DNA from: CBDCZI01 sp965224495
GTDB taxonomy: Bacteria > Bacteroidota > Bacteroidia > Cytophagales > JAAEPT01
Direction of reading: 5' to 3'
Assembly (NCBI GenBank): GCA_965224495.1
Contig: CBDCZI010000017.1
Coordinates: 50,640 to 114,639 of the forward strand
Length of the DNA: 64,000 bases
The number at the start of each line of letters is the position of its first letter. The first letter of the stretch is position 1. The notes below the pieces were generated by a model that saw nothing but the letters and a program-made list of their open reading frames with translations, was not told the origin of the DNA and did not search any database. This document shows positions 26,566 to 34,749 of the stretch, piece by piece. A program made the translations under genes and the position numbers.

Positions 26566-27138
26566 TTAACCTTTCGGTATTTGAATACTAAAACTAAAAA
26601 ATGAATCGGCTTCATCTACATGGTCAAAATTGTAAACCAATTTTTCACCTGACTTTCTCGCTATATCAATAAAGCCTAGACCACCTCCACCTTTCGAAGA
26701 GAAAGTATTGTTATCAAGCACACTTTTATAAAGATCTCTTAAACCTTCTTTTGGCAATCCGTTAATTCTTTCTAACCAAGTCTTCAACTTTGCTATATTT
26801 TCATTACGAATATAATTACCTGTCGCTACCTGGTAAGCACCTTTTTCAAACCACAGTAAAATAACTGCGTTTCTTCTTTCAGGGACTTTTTTAATATCGC
26901 CTTTAGACAAATCAACGTGATGACTGAGATTTTGCAAACATTCTACTAGAATGTTAAATACCTTTTTCTTGGTTTTAGGATCTTTCTCTTCACGATTTAA
27001 TCGAGCTTCAAGAATATCCAATAAAGATTTAACCATATCAAAAGACACCTCTCCCTTATAAGACAACAACACATGGTCGCCTTTCATCTCCTCATACATT
27101 TTGTAAGTATCAATCATAGTGGAAAACAGAGTTTTCAA
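26566..27138 (-). CDS. SiaB-family protein kinase (DUF6272)
   Basis: 190 residues, GHKL-like single-domain kinase of the SiaB type: NILVECLQNLSHHVD near residue 63 corresponds to the N box, and SSKGGGGLGFIDIARKSG near residue 147 to the glycine-rich lid. It would phosphorylate the SiaC-like protein encoded 12 bp downstream. Neither a SiaA-type PP2C phosphatase nor a SiaD-type GGDEF cyclase is present in this locus. Confidence 0.82.
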   Translation of the reverse strand: MKTLFSTMIDTYKMYEEMKGDHVLLSYKGEVSFDMVKSLLDILEARLNREEKDPKTKKKVFNILVECLQNLSHHVDLSKGDIKKVPERRNAVILLWFEKGAYQVATGNYIRNENIAKLKTWLERINGLPKEGLRDLYKSVLDNNTFSSKGGGGLGFIDIARKSGEKLVYNFDHVDEADSFFSFSIQIPKG

Positions 27139-27291
27139 TAACTAAAGATAATTACCTAGTTGAAATAAACAAAGAATAGTTACCTTTATTTTCATAACAC
27201 AACAAAATATTTTTTTTTGTTTTATCGAAAGAATCATTTGTTTTATCTAAAAACAACACTAATTTATTTTTCTATTTCTAATTATTACAAA

Positions 27292-27840
27292 ATGAAAATA
27301 TATACTAAAACAGGAGACAACGGTACTACGGGACTTTATGGAGGTACACGAGTAAGCAAATCTAGCCAACGTATAGACGTATATGGTTCGGTAGATGACT
27401 TACTCTCTCACATCGGGCTTATCCACGATTTGATTATTGAAAACGAAATAAAACTTTTTCTTGTAGAATTGCAAGCCGAACTATTCAGTATCGGGTCATA
27501 CATCGCATCAAGTCCTGACAAACAAACCCTAAAACTACCTAAGTTAAATAACAGGCTTGTCGAACAAATGGAAAAACAAATAGACGATTGGAATTTAACA
27601 CTTAGCCCTTTGAAGCATTTTATTTTGCCAGGTGGACATGTTACTTCTTCTCAAATACATATTACAAGAACACTTTGCCGAAAAGTAGAACGTAAATGCG
27701 TGGGGTTTGAAGGTGAATTTCAAGAGCGAAATCAAATTATAATTTTCCTTAATCGTTTTTCCGACTACTTATTTGTCTTGGCGAGATACATCAACCATAT
27801 AAATAATGTAGAAGAAATCGCTTGGATACCTAAGAAATAG
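27292..27840 (+). CDS. Cob(I)yrinic acid a,c-diamide adenosyltransferase, PduO type
   Basis: 182-residue four-helix enzyme that adenosylates cobalamin to give coenzyme B12. The ATP-binding N-terminus KIYTKTGDNGTTGLYGG and the helix with QAELFSIGSYIA are typical, as is the later IHITRTLCRKVERK block. An in-frame TTG at 27217 would add 25 non-conserved residues, so the ATG at 27292 is used. It stands upstream of prfB, which has its own promoter. Confidence 0.92.
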   Translation: MKIYTKTGDNGTTGLYGGTRVSKSSQRIDVYGSVDDLLSHIGLIHDLIIENEIKLFLVELQAELFSIGSYIASSPDKQTLKLPKLNNRLVEQMEKQIDDWNLTLSPLKHFILPGGHVTSSQIHITRTLCRKVERKCVGFEGEFQERNQIIIFLNRFSDYLFVLARYINHINNVEEIAWIPKK

Positions 27841-27852
27841 CCCAAAACACAG

Positions 27853-27860
27853 TATTTTTG
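27853..27860 (+). promoter_or_regulatory. -7 box of the prfB promoter
   Basis: TATTTTTG fits TAnnTTTG and lies 27 bases before the prfB ATG. Its position overlaps an in-frame TTG at 27858, which therefore cannot be the start. Confidence 0.5.
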
Positions 27861-27887
27861 TACTCAACTCATTTATTCGATGAAATT

Positions 27888-28973
27888 ATGACCAGCGACC
27901 AACAGAAAAACCTGAAAATTCGAAAAGAAGCATTGAAAGGGTATCTTGATGTCGATAAAAAAATTATCGAAATAGAAGAGTTACAAGAGAAGACAACGAC
28001 ACCTGATTTTTGGGACAACCCAAAAAAGGCAGAAATCCTTTTAAAAGAAATAAAAACAATACAATTTTGGACAGACGGTTTTGCAACTGTTACTGATGCC
28101 TGTGATGACGTAGATACTTTACAAGAGTTCTACGAAATGGGAGAAGGTACAGAAGAGGATGTCAACAAAGCTTACAATACTGCTTTAAAAGCACTAGAAG
28201 AACTCGAATATAAACGCATGCTCTCTAACGAAGAAGATCAATTAAGTGCTGTTTTAGAGATAAACCCTGGTGCGGGAGGGACCGAAAGTAATGATTGGGC
28301 ATCTATGTTGATGCGAATGTATATCATGTGGGGCGAGAAAAATGGTTTTAAGGTCAAAGAAGTCAATTTACAACAAGGAGAAGTTGCAGGCATAAAGGCA
28401 GTGACTTTAGAGTTTATTGGTGATTTTGCTTATGGCTACCTAAAATCAGAAAATGGCGTCCATCGCTTAGTGCGTATTTCGCCATTCGATTCGGGAGGAA
28501 GAAGACACACATCTTTTGCTTCTGTATATGTTTACCCTGTTGCTGATGACTCTATAACCATCGAAATAAACCCATCAGACTGCACTTGGGATACTTTTCG
28601 TTCAGGAGGTGCTGGTGGACAAAATGTCAACAAAGTAGAAACAGCAGTACGTGTACGTCACAAGCCCTCTGGCTTAGTTGTTGAGTGCCAGCAAGGAAGA
28701 AGCCAATTAGTGAACAAAGAAACAGCCTTGAAATTATTAAAATCAAGACTTTATCAAATTGAGATTGACAAAAAAAATGCAAAACGTGCCGTAATTGAAG
28801 GCTCAAAAATGAATATCGATTTCGGGTCTCAAATCAGAAACTACGTACTGCACCCTTACAAGTTAATTAAAGACGTAAGAACAGGTCACGAACGTACAGA
28901 TTACCAAAATGTACTCGATGGAGACATCAATGACTATATCAAGGCCTATTTGCTGTCCGCTACACAAAACTAA
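27888..28973 (+). CDS. prfB: Peptide chain release factor 2
   Basis: 361 residues. It recognises UGA and UAA stop codons. The tripeptide anticodon SPF is in RISPFDSGGRR near residue 195, and the GGQ hydrolysis motif is in SGGAGGQNVNKVE near residue 239. The ATG at 27888 is chosen over the TTG at 27858, which overlaps the promoter. The frame is continuous through the position where many bacteria have an in-frame UGA and a +1 programmed frameshift. Confidence 0.95.
   Translation: MTSDQQKNLKIRKEALKGYLDVDKKIIEIEELQEKTTTPDFWDNPKKAEILLKEIKTIQFWTDGFATVTDACDDVDTLQEFYEMGEGTEEDVNKAYNTALKALEELEYKRMLSNEEDQLSAVLEINPGAGGTESNDWASMLMRMYIMWGEKNGFKVKEVNLQQGEVAGIKAVTLEFIGDFAYGYLKSENGVHRLVRISPFDSGGRRHTSFASVYVYPVADDSITIEINPSDCTWDTFRSGGAGGQNVNKVETAVRVRHKPSGLVVECQQGRSQLVNKETALKLLKSRLYQIEIDKKNAKRAVIEGSKMNIDFGSQIRNYVLHPYKLIKDVRTGHERTDYQNVLDGDINDYIKAYLLSATQN
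27938..27950 (+). promoter_or_regulatory. Vestige of the prfB programmed frameshift site
   Basis: AGGGTATCTTGAT matches the classical RF2 recoding site (AGGGGGTATCTTTGAC) except that the extra T before GA is missing, so CTT GAT reads straight through as Leu-Asp. The internal Shine-Dalgarno-like AGGG and the TAT CTT codons are kept. Confidence 0.65.
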
Positions 28974-28996
28974 AAACACTTAACTTATAATATATT

Positions 28997-29338
28997 ATGG
29001 GAATTATTGACCTTATTTTCGGTATTGGCAAAGATGAAATAACACAACAAATTGCTATTGACGCTATTCGTAAAGAAAACGCACAACTAATTGATGTTAG
29101 GAATTATGCAGAATACCGACCAGAACACCTTACTCCTTGTGTGAATATCGATATTTCAAGTGCAGATTTTATTGACCAATTAAAAAACTACCCAAAAGAC
29201 AACGCTTATATCGTTTATTGTAAGTCAGGGGTTCGTTCTAAAAAAGCATATAGAAAAATGAAAAACGCAGGTTTCACAAATGTAAGATCAATCAAAGGGG
29301 GTATTATACAATGGATGGGGTCAAAAAGGGTGAAATAA
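28997..29338 (+). CDS. Rhodanese-like domain protein
   Basis: 113 residues, a single rhodanese domain. The active-site loop is YCKSGVRS with the catalytic Cys near residue 75. DVRNYAEYRPEHL near residue 34 is the CH2A-like block. Likely a cytoplasmic sulfur-carrier or persulfide enzyme; no signal peptide is evident. It follows prfB by 23 bp and is probably in its operon. Confidence 0.88.
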   Translation: MGIIDLIFGIGKDEITQQIAIDAIRKENAQLIDVRNYAEYRPEHLTPCVNIDISSADFIDQLKNYPKDNAYIVYCKSGVRSKKAYRKMKNAGFTNVRSIKGGIIQWMGSKRVK

Positions 29339-29386
29339 CTTTTTTTATTTACAAATCTATTCGCTTTTTAAAATCTAAACCAAAAA

Positions 29387-29414
29387 AAAGCCTTAGTATA
29401 AATACTAAGGCTTT
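29387..29414. terminator. Bidirectional terminator between rhodanese gene and rplI
   Basis: Stem aaagccttagtat / atactaaggcttt, preceded by a run of A that becomes a T run on the minus strand. It serves the ribosomal operon and possibly the rhodanese gene. Confidence 0.8.
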
Positions 29415-29437
29415 AATGTTATTTTCTCAGTTATTTC

Positions 29438-29881
29438 TTATTCAGAAATAACATTGAATGCTAATACAGCAGAAACTTCTTTATGAAGAGCTAATTCAGC
29501 TTTAAATTCACCAGCTTCTTTAGGCTGAACAGGGAAAGAAATTTGTTTTCTATCAATAGAAACGCCCTTGTCTTTCAATAAATCAGAAACCATTAACGTA
29601 GTAATAGCTCCAAATATTTTTCCTGAATCACCAATCTTCGCTTTCACGTCAAGAGTTAAACCTTCAACAGTTTTAGCAATTGCTTCAGCATCTTCTTTCA
29701 ACTTCGTTGCTTTGTGAGCAGCTTGTTTCAAGTTTTCAGCCAATATTTTTTTGTTTGAAGAAGTTGCTAAAATAGCAAACCCTTGAGGAATCAAGTAGTT
29801 TCTTCCAAAACCTGGTTTCACGACGATTAAATCGTTCTTGAAACCTATCCCTTTAATGTTATTTTTTAATATGATTTCCAT
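29438..29881 (-). CDS. rplI: 50S ribosomal protein L9
   Basis: 147 residues. The N-terminal domain has GFGRNYLIPQGFA near residue 24, a long connecting helix follows, then the C-terminal domain (SGKIFGAITT). It binds 23S rRNA at the base of the L1 stalk. It is the last gene of the rpsF-rpsR-rplI operon. Confidence 0.97.
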   Translation of the reverse strand: MEIILKNNIKGIGFKNDLIVVKPGFGRNYLIPQGFAILATSSNKKILAENLKQAAHKATKLKEDAEAIAKTVEGLTLDVKAKIGDSGKIFGAITTLMVSDLLKDKGVSIDRKQISFPVQPKEAGEFKAELALHKEVSAVLAFNVISE

Positions 29882-29887
29882 TTTCTC

Positions 29888-30145
29888 TTACTTTAAATGG
29901 TCAGCAACATACGGTAACAAAGCAATGTGACGTGCTCTTTTGATAGCTTGAGTCACTTTTCTTTGGTATTTTTGACTAGTTCCAGTTAATCTTCTAGGAA
30001 GAATCTTACCTTGCTCGTTCAAAAACTTTAATAAGTAGTTAGGATCTTTGTAATCGATATACTTAATCCCACTTTTTTTAAATCTACAATACTTTTTACG
30101 ACTCTCTTGAGCTTGACTGTGGATTGGTTCGTTAACTAAACTCAT
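29888..30145 (-). CDS. rpsR: 30S ribosomal protein S18
   Basis: 85 residues. The conserved core is DPNYLLKFLNEQGKILPRR near residue 34, then TGTSQKYQRKVTQAIKRAR. The start overlaps the rpsF stop by one base. It binds 16S rRNA together with S6, encoded just upstream. Confidence 0.97.
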   Translation of the reverse strand: MSLVNEPIHSQAQESRKKYCRFKKSGIKYIDYKDPNYLLKFLNEQGKILPRRLTGTSQKYQRKVTQAIKRARHIALLPYVADHLK

Positions 30146-30498
30146 TACGCTTTAGCTTTTTTAGATGGAAAACCTTTTTTTCTTTTTTCGTTGTATGCTA
30201 CAGCGAATTTGTCTAATGACACAGATAAGAATCTTAAGATAGTCTCATCTCTTCCAAATTCAACCTCTAATTTAGCTGTTACTGTTGTATCAGCTGAATA
30301 TTCGAATAAATTATAGAATCCAGTCTTCTTGTGCTGGATCGGGTAGGCCAATTTTTTCATTCCCCACTGCTCTTCATTGATGATTTTCGCACCATTGTCA
30401 GTTAGGATTTTCTTGTACTTGGCTACGGTATCCTTCATCTGATCATCAGACAAAACGGGAGTTAAAATGAATACCGTTTCATAATTTCTAAGTTCCAT
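30145..30498 (-). CDS. rpsF: 30S ribosomal protein S6
   Basis: 117 residues, with the S6 pattern YETVFILTPVLSDDQ at the start, EQWGMKKLAYPI near residue 42, and GFYNLFEYSA. A basic C-terminal tail follows (KRKKGFPSKKAKA). First gene of the operon, preceded by a good Bacteroidota promoter. Confidence 0.97.
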   Translation of the reverse strand: MELRNYETVFILTPVLSDDQMKDTVAKYKKILTDNGAKIINEEQWGMKKLAYPIQHKKTGFYNLFEYSADTTVTAKLEVEFGRDETILRFLSVSLDKFAVAYNEKRKKGFPSKKAKA

Positions 30499-30527
30499 AA
30501 ACTTTTACTTATGTTTTTATTGAACTG

Positions 30528-30557
30528 CAAAGATACTAATTTACCTTCTAATTACAA
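30528..30557 (-). promoter_or_regulatory. Promoter of the rpsF-rpsR-rplI operon
   Basis: On the minus strand, TTG (30557-30555), a 19-base spacer and TATCTTTG (30535-30528), about 30 bases before the rpsF ATG. Both elements and their spacing fit the Bacteroidota consensus. Confidence 0.7.
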
Positions 30558-30605
30558 GACCAAACCTCACTCTTTCTTTAAATAAAACGTGAAAAAACAC
30601 ATTTA

Positions 30606-31340
30606 TCAGGCATTCTTTCCTCCCTTTGCGATATAACGAATCGCCACCGAGGCTACGGCGCAGCCAAATAAGGCTGGCATATAAGAGATAGTGCCATAAA
30701 ATGACTTCTTATAATTAGACCCATCGGTCAATGCTAATGAGTTCTCATCTTGTACTTCGGAAGAAAAAACAGCTTTAAACTTTCGGTTTACCTTATCTTT
30801 TTTCAATTGTTTACGGACATAACGTGCCATTTTACAATTGTATGTTTTACTAATATTCTCGACTTTCAATTGTGTCGGGTCAATTTTACCTCCTGCCCCC
30901 ATACTACTCACAATTTTCACTTTATTACGTAAACAAACTTTTATCAATGTGACTTTTGGACGGATGCTGTCGATACAATCCAATACGTAATCAAAATCGT
31001 TTGTAACCACCTCAGACATACGGTCTGGGTTTAGGAATTCATTGATTACTGTCAATTCTATTTCTGGGTTTATTTGAAGGATACGTTCTGCCATCAAGTC
31101 ACTTTTTGACTGCCCAATAGTCGTCTTCAAAGCTATCAATTGACGATTGATATTCGTTTCATCTACCTCGTCGCCATCAACAATAGTCATTTTACCAATA
31201 CCCGCTCGCGCCATAAATTCAGCAGCATAAGCTCCTACACCACCCAAACCTACAACCAATACATTCGCATTATTTAGGTAATCAATCCCTTCTTTTTTTA
31301 TCAATAATTCGGTTCGTTCCAACCAATCTGTATTTTTCAT
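30606..31340 (-). CDS. tcdA: tRNA threonylcarbamoyladenosine dehydratase (TcdA/CsdL-type)
   Basis: 244-residue E1-like ThiF-family enzyme that cyclises t6A37 of tRNA to ct6A using ATP. It has the nucleotide-binding GLGGVGAYAAEFMARAGIG near residue 31 and VDGDEVDETNINRQ near residue 54. DCIDSIRPK matches the TcdA subfamily, and a C-terminal hydrophobic helix is typical. The start overlaps the TatD-type gene by 4 bp. Confidence 0.9.
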   Translation of the reverse strand: MKNTDWLERTELLIKKEGIDYLNNANVLVVGLGGVGAYAAEFMARAGIGKMTIVDGDEVDETNINRQLIALKTTIGQSKSDLMAERILQINPEIELTVINEFLNPDRMSEVVTNDFDYVLDCIDSIRPKVTLIKVCLRNKVKIVSSMGAGGKIDPTQLKVENISKTYNCKMARYVRKQLKKDKVNRKFKAVFSSEVQDENSLALTDGSNYKKSFYGTISYMPALFGCAVASVAIRYIAKGGKNA

Positions 31341-31969
31341 ATCCCAAAAACTACACGCCTATTTAATAAAACCTGACGCTCTAATTCATTCAAAGTTACA
31401 CCTTTTATTGACGCCACTTGCTTATAAACTTGGTCTATTTCAATTGGACAGTCATCAGTTTCCAAAAACAACCTATCTAAAGGACATGATTTCAATGTTT
31501 CAAGCATTGACTTTTTGAAAACAGCCTCTCCAAAAGAAAAATAAAAGTGTGTATGTTTCAATAATTGCTGTAAAACATGTTTGTTTTTTATGAAACCGTG
31601 AAAAACCACAGGGTTTTTGACTTCTCGAAGTAGTTTTTCACATTCATTAAATGCTTTTACACAATGAATAAGTAAAGGTTTATTGAAGCGCTTAGCCAAC
31701 TCAATATGTTGCTCAAAGACTTCTATTTGTAAGGAGAAATCAGTCTTGCAAACCTTATCCAGACCACACTCACCAATAGCGACAACAGTTTCACCTGACG
31801 CTATTTCTTTTTGAAATTCACTTATCTTTTTACGCCAATTAGCAGTAATAAACCACGGATGGATACCTAAGGATTTCCATTGCTTTGTCAAAACATAAGA
31901 CTCCAAATAACCATTAATTATTGCATTTTCTTTGGACTGATGCGTATGTAAATCAAATTTTTTCATCAT
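31337..31969 (-). CDS. TatD family metal-dependent hydrolase
   Basis: 210 residues, shorter than the usual 255-265. Metal ligands are recognisable: DLHTH near residue 5, GECGLD near residue 82, LLIHCVKA near residue 118 and ETDDCP near residue 170. Family members are 3'-5' DNases. The shortening lies mostly in the first third. It is translationally coupled to tcdA downstream. Confidence 0.85.
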   Translation of the reverse strand: MMKKFDLHTHQSKENAIINGYLESYVLTKQWKSLGIHPWFITANWRKKISEFQKEIASGETVVAIGECGLDKVCKTDFSLQIEVFEQHIELAKRFNKPLLIHCVKAFNECEKLLREVKNPVVFHGFIKNKHVLQQLLKHTHFYFSFGEAVFKKSMLETLKSCPLDRLFLETDDCPIEIDQVYKQVASIKGVTLNELERQVLLNRRVVFGI

Positions 31970-32022
31970 AAAACGAACCTTTTATCCCTTCTTTTCTTTA
32001 AGTTCGTAATAAACTTATCAAA

Positions 32023-33354
32023 ATGAAATATTTTCTCTATTTCTTACTCTTTTTAACTGTGCTTGTTGTCTCACTCATCCAACCTATCTCGGTGGACGAG
32101 TTTACGCAAGAAGATTATTATAACAATACGGTAGCACGTATCCAAACTATTTCGCCTCAGGAAAACGAAGTGAAAAAAGTCAAAATTGGTTGGGACCGCA
32201 TCAATTTCACTCCGAAAAAAGCAGTTGAGTTAGCAGGGTACAGCGGACGTGGAAAATTCACAAGTGTAAAAGACTCTATTTTCGCTAATTGCTTTTTTAT
32301 CGCCACAGAAAAAGGAAATTACTTAATCCTTAATTTTGATTTGATACTGGTACACCAAACTTTTTCAGAAGCCTTAGAAAAAGAATTATTAGCAGATAAA
32401 AAGCTAAATATTAAAGGTATTTATTACACCTGTTCCCACACCCATTCCTCGTACGGAGGTTGGGCAAAAGGGTTGGTTGCCAAATTTGCATTAGGTGGCT
32501 ACAACCCAGAAGTCATTGATTTCATGGTTGAAAAGACAAAAAAAATGGTCAATAATGCCTTTCACTCTATTGATGAAGTAGAAATGGCCTACACAAAAAT
32601 AAACCTAAAAGAACTCTTACTTAATAGAGTAAATAGTGAAGGCTCTTACGACGAAAACTTACGTTTATTGATTTTAAAAAACACAAAAGGACAACAAGCA
32701 GGTTTACTCACTTTTTCAGGACACCCTACATTTATGGATATTAGCGAACATTATTTATCAGGGGATTTCGCAGGAATGGTTGCCCAAAACTTAATTGACA
32801 GCTTAGACTTATCAAGTCTTTTGTATGTTTCTGGAGCGATTGGTAGCACTTCTGTCGTGCCAAAACAAGGATATGAACGAGCAACAAAATACGCTAAAAA
32901 AATATCTGACACCATCGTTCCTTTTTACAAGCGATTAGCATTCGAACCTATTCATCATTTCAACTACAACCAAATAGCTGTTGACTTGCCTGCCCCACAA
33001 TTCAAAATAAACAATAACTTTGCCTTACGTTCGTTTTGGTTTCAGTTTGTGTTTGGAAAACCTAAAGCTAAAATCACCTCTTTAGAAATAAACAACCTTA
33101 ACTTCATTGGAGTTTCGGGCGAGATTTCAGGAGAAACCTTTGACCAAATAAAACAACCTAACAACCGCCAAGAATACATACCAACAAGTTTTAACGGTGG
33201 TTATATCGGTTATTTAACCAAAGGAGAATATTACTACTCAAAAGAAAGTGCTGAAACACGAGACATGAACCTCTACGGACCAACAAACTCAGCGTACTTT
33301 GTTCAAATAATTAGTCAATTTTTGAACAAAACTTCAAAAAAGAAACTAAACTAA
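32023..33354 (+). CDS. Neutral/alkaline ceramidase-like protein
   Basis: 443 residues with an N-terminal hydrophobic signal or anchor (about 2-20). It resembles the N-terminal catalytic domain of neutral ceramidase: GWDRINFTPKKAVELAGYSGRG near residue 56 in conserved pieces, the zinc-binding TCSHTHSSYGG near residue 139, and FSGHPTFMD near residue 230. The C-terminal immunoglobulin-like domain of full-length ceramidases is missing, so the substrate may differ. It is probably exported or membrane-anchored. Bacteroidota make sphingolipids, which gives a plausible role. Confidence 0.75.
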   Translation: MKYFLYFLLFLTVLVVSLIQPISVDEFTQEDYYNNTVARIQTISPQENEVKKVKIGWDRINFTPKKAVELAGYSGRGKFTSVKDSIFANCFFIATEKGNYLILNFDLILVHQTFSEALEKELLADKKLNIKGIYYTCSHTHSSYGGWAKGLVAKFALGGYNPEVIDFMVEKTKKMVNNAFHSIDEVEMAYTKINLKELLLNRVNSEGSYDENLRLLILKNTKGQQAGLLTFSGHPTFMDISEHYLSGDFAGMVAQNLIDSLDLSSLLYVSGAIGSTSVVPKQGYERATKYAKKISDTIVPFYKRLAFEPIHHFNYNQIAVDLPAPQFKINNNFALRSFWFQFVFGKPKAKITSLEINNLNFIGVSGEISGETFDQIKQPNNRQEYIPTSFNGGYIGYLTKGEYYYSKESAETRDMNLYGPTNSAYFVQIISQFLNKTSKKKLN

Positions 33355-33404
33355 GGTGTTTTTACTTAACTGATTATTATCAGAAAAGAGACCTTTATTT
33401 TAAC

Positions 33405-33412
33405 TATCTTTG
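33405..33412 (+). promoter_or_regulatory. -7 box of the desaturase promoter
   Basis: TATCTTTG, a perfect TAnnTTTG match, 22 bases before the desaturase ATG at 33435. A clear -33 element is not seen. Confidence 0.55.
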
Positions 33413-33434
33413 TACCCTATTACAATTAGAAACA

Positions 33435-34553
33435 ATGGCAAAAGCATTAAAATTTAACACTAAAAGCAACCAAGAGTTTGTTACAGTCTTACGAGAACGC
33501 GTTGACGGTTATTTCAAAACCAACAACATTTCTAAATCAGCAAATGGTTTAATGATTTTCAAAACAATCTTTCATTTTAGCTTTTGGGTAGGCTTATACC
33601 TCGCTATTATGTTTGGTGGTTTTGACACACAGACTAACTACATACTTTGGGCTTTATTAGGTTGTTTTGTTTCGATGACCGCAGTCAACATCGGACACGA
33701 TGCAATACACGGAGCTTACTCTAATAAAAAATGGATTAATAACCTGTTATCATTGACCTTTGATATGAACGGTGCCAGTTCATATATGTGGCACTTTATG
33801 CACAACACAGCTCACCACACTTACACCAATGTAAGTGATTATGATGGCGATATTGAATTGCTCCCTATTATCCGATTATCACCAAATCAAAAGCTAAAAA
33901 GCATTCACCGTTTTCAACATATTTTCACTTTCTTCTTTTATGGATTAGCTACATTGTTTTGGGTTTTCACTAAAGATTACGTGAAGTTTTTTCAAAACAC
34001 CGTTGGAAATTACTCTGGTAAAAAACATCCTACCTCTGCTTTAATCAAACTATTCGCATACAAGTTTATTTACTACGGAATGTTTATTGCCCTTCCTTTA
34101 TTAACAGTTTATAAAGGGCAAGTTGGTGAATTCATCTTATCGTTCTTCATTATGCACTTCTTCGCAGGGTTTGTATTAGGGATTATATTTATGCTTGCTC
34201 ACATTGTCGAAACTACACATTTTCCAAAGCCGTCGGATACGGGCTCATTAGAGAACTCTTGGGCTGTTCACCAATTGTACACCACCTCTAATTTTGCTCG
34301 AAAAAGTCGTTTAGCAGGATTCATTACTGGCGGATTAAATATGCAAGTTGAGCATCACTTATTCCCTAATGTTTGTAGTATTCACTACCGTCATTTAGCA
34401 CCTATAGTAAAGAAGACCGCACACGAGTTCGGTGTACCCTATTTAGAAGAACCTTCGTTTTGGTCAGCACTTGGTTCTCATGTAAGGTTCTTAAAAAGAG
34501 TAGGTAGAGAAGAAAATTACAAACCTGTTGCTCCTAAACTTTATCCAGAGTAA
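33435..34553 (+). CDS. Fatty acid desaturase (acyl-lipid/acyl-CoA, front-end-like)
   Basis: 372-residue membrane di-iron desaturase. The three histidine boxes are GHDAIHG near residue 93, HNTAHH near residue 128 and QVEHHLF near residue 310. The QxxHH form of the third box is typical of front-end (delta-5/delta-6) desaturases. Four or so hydrophobic helices flank the boxes. No cytochrome b5 domain is fused, so electrons must come from a separate carrier. Its own promoter and a strong terminator make it monocistronic; it probably adjusts membrane fluidity. Confidence 0.9.
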   Translation: MAKALKFNTKSNQEFVTVLRERVDGYFKTNNISKSANGLMIFKTIFHFSFWVGLYLAIMFGGFDTQTNYILWALLGCFVSMTAVNIGHDAIHGAYSNKKWINNLLSLTFDMNGASSYMWHFMHNTAHHTYTNVSDYDGDIELLPIIRLSPNQKLKSIHRFQHIFTFFFYGLATLFWVFTKDYVKFFQNTVGNYSGKKHPTSALIKLFAYKFIYYGMFIALPLLTVYKGQVGEFILSFFIMHFFAGFVLGIIFMLAHIVETTHFPKPSDTGSLENSWAVHQLYTTSNFARKSRLAGFITGGLNMQVEHHLFPNVCSIHYRHLAPIVKKTAHEFGVPYLEEPSFWSALGSHVRFLKRVGREENYKPVAPKLYPE

Positions 34554-34576
34554 ATAAGTAATAACAAAATCATTTA

Positions 34577-34612
34577 AAAAAGGCGAATTCAATTAATTGA
34601 ATTCGCCTTTTT
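34577..34612. terminator. Perfect 36-bp palindromic terminator
   Basis: AAAAAGGCGAATTCAATT and its exact complement meet without a loop. The A and T ends make it work on both strands. It ends the desaturase transcript. Confidence 0.85.
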
Positions 34613-34701
34613 ATTTAACTACACCCCTCTATTTTCAACATACCACAGCTAGAGGGAGCTCAGCTTTACAATAAGTCAATAGTTTAAAACTATGACAAAA
34701 A

Positions 34702-34727
34702 AAAGGGTTGCTGTAAAGCAACCCTTT
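34702..34727 (-). terminator. Terminator of mdh
   Basis: An 11-bp stem (aaagggttgct / agcaaccctttt-type) with a GTAA loop, followed on the minus strand by a long T run. Confidence 0.85.
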
Positions 34728-34749
34728 CACTGTTCAGTAATAAAACTGA

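Noticed and set aside
27217..27291. N-terminal extension of the PduO-type enzyme from TTG 27217
   Set aside because: The added residues are low-complexity and not part of the family; the conserved KIYTKTGDNG begins at the ATG at 27292.
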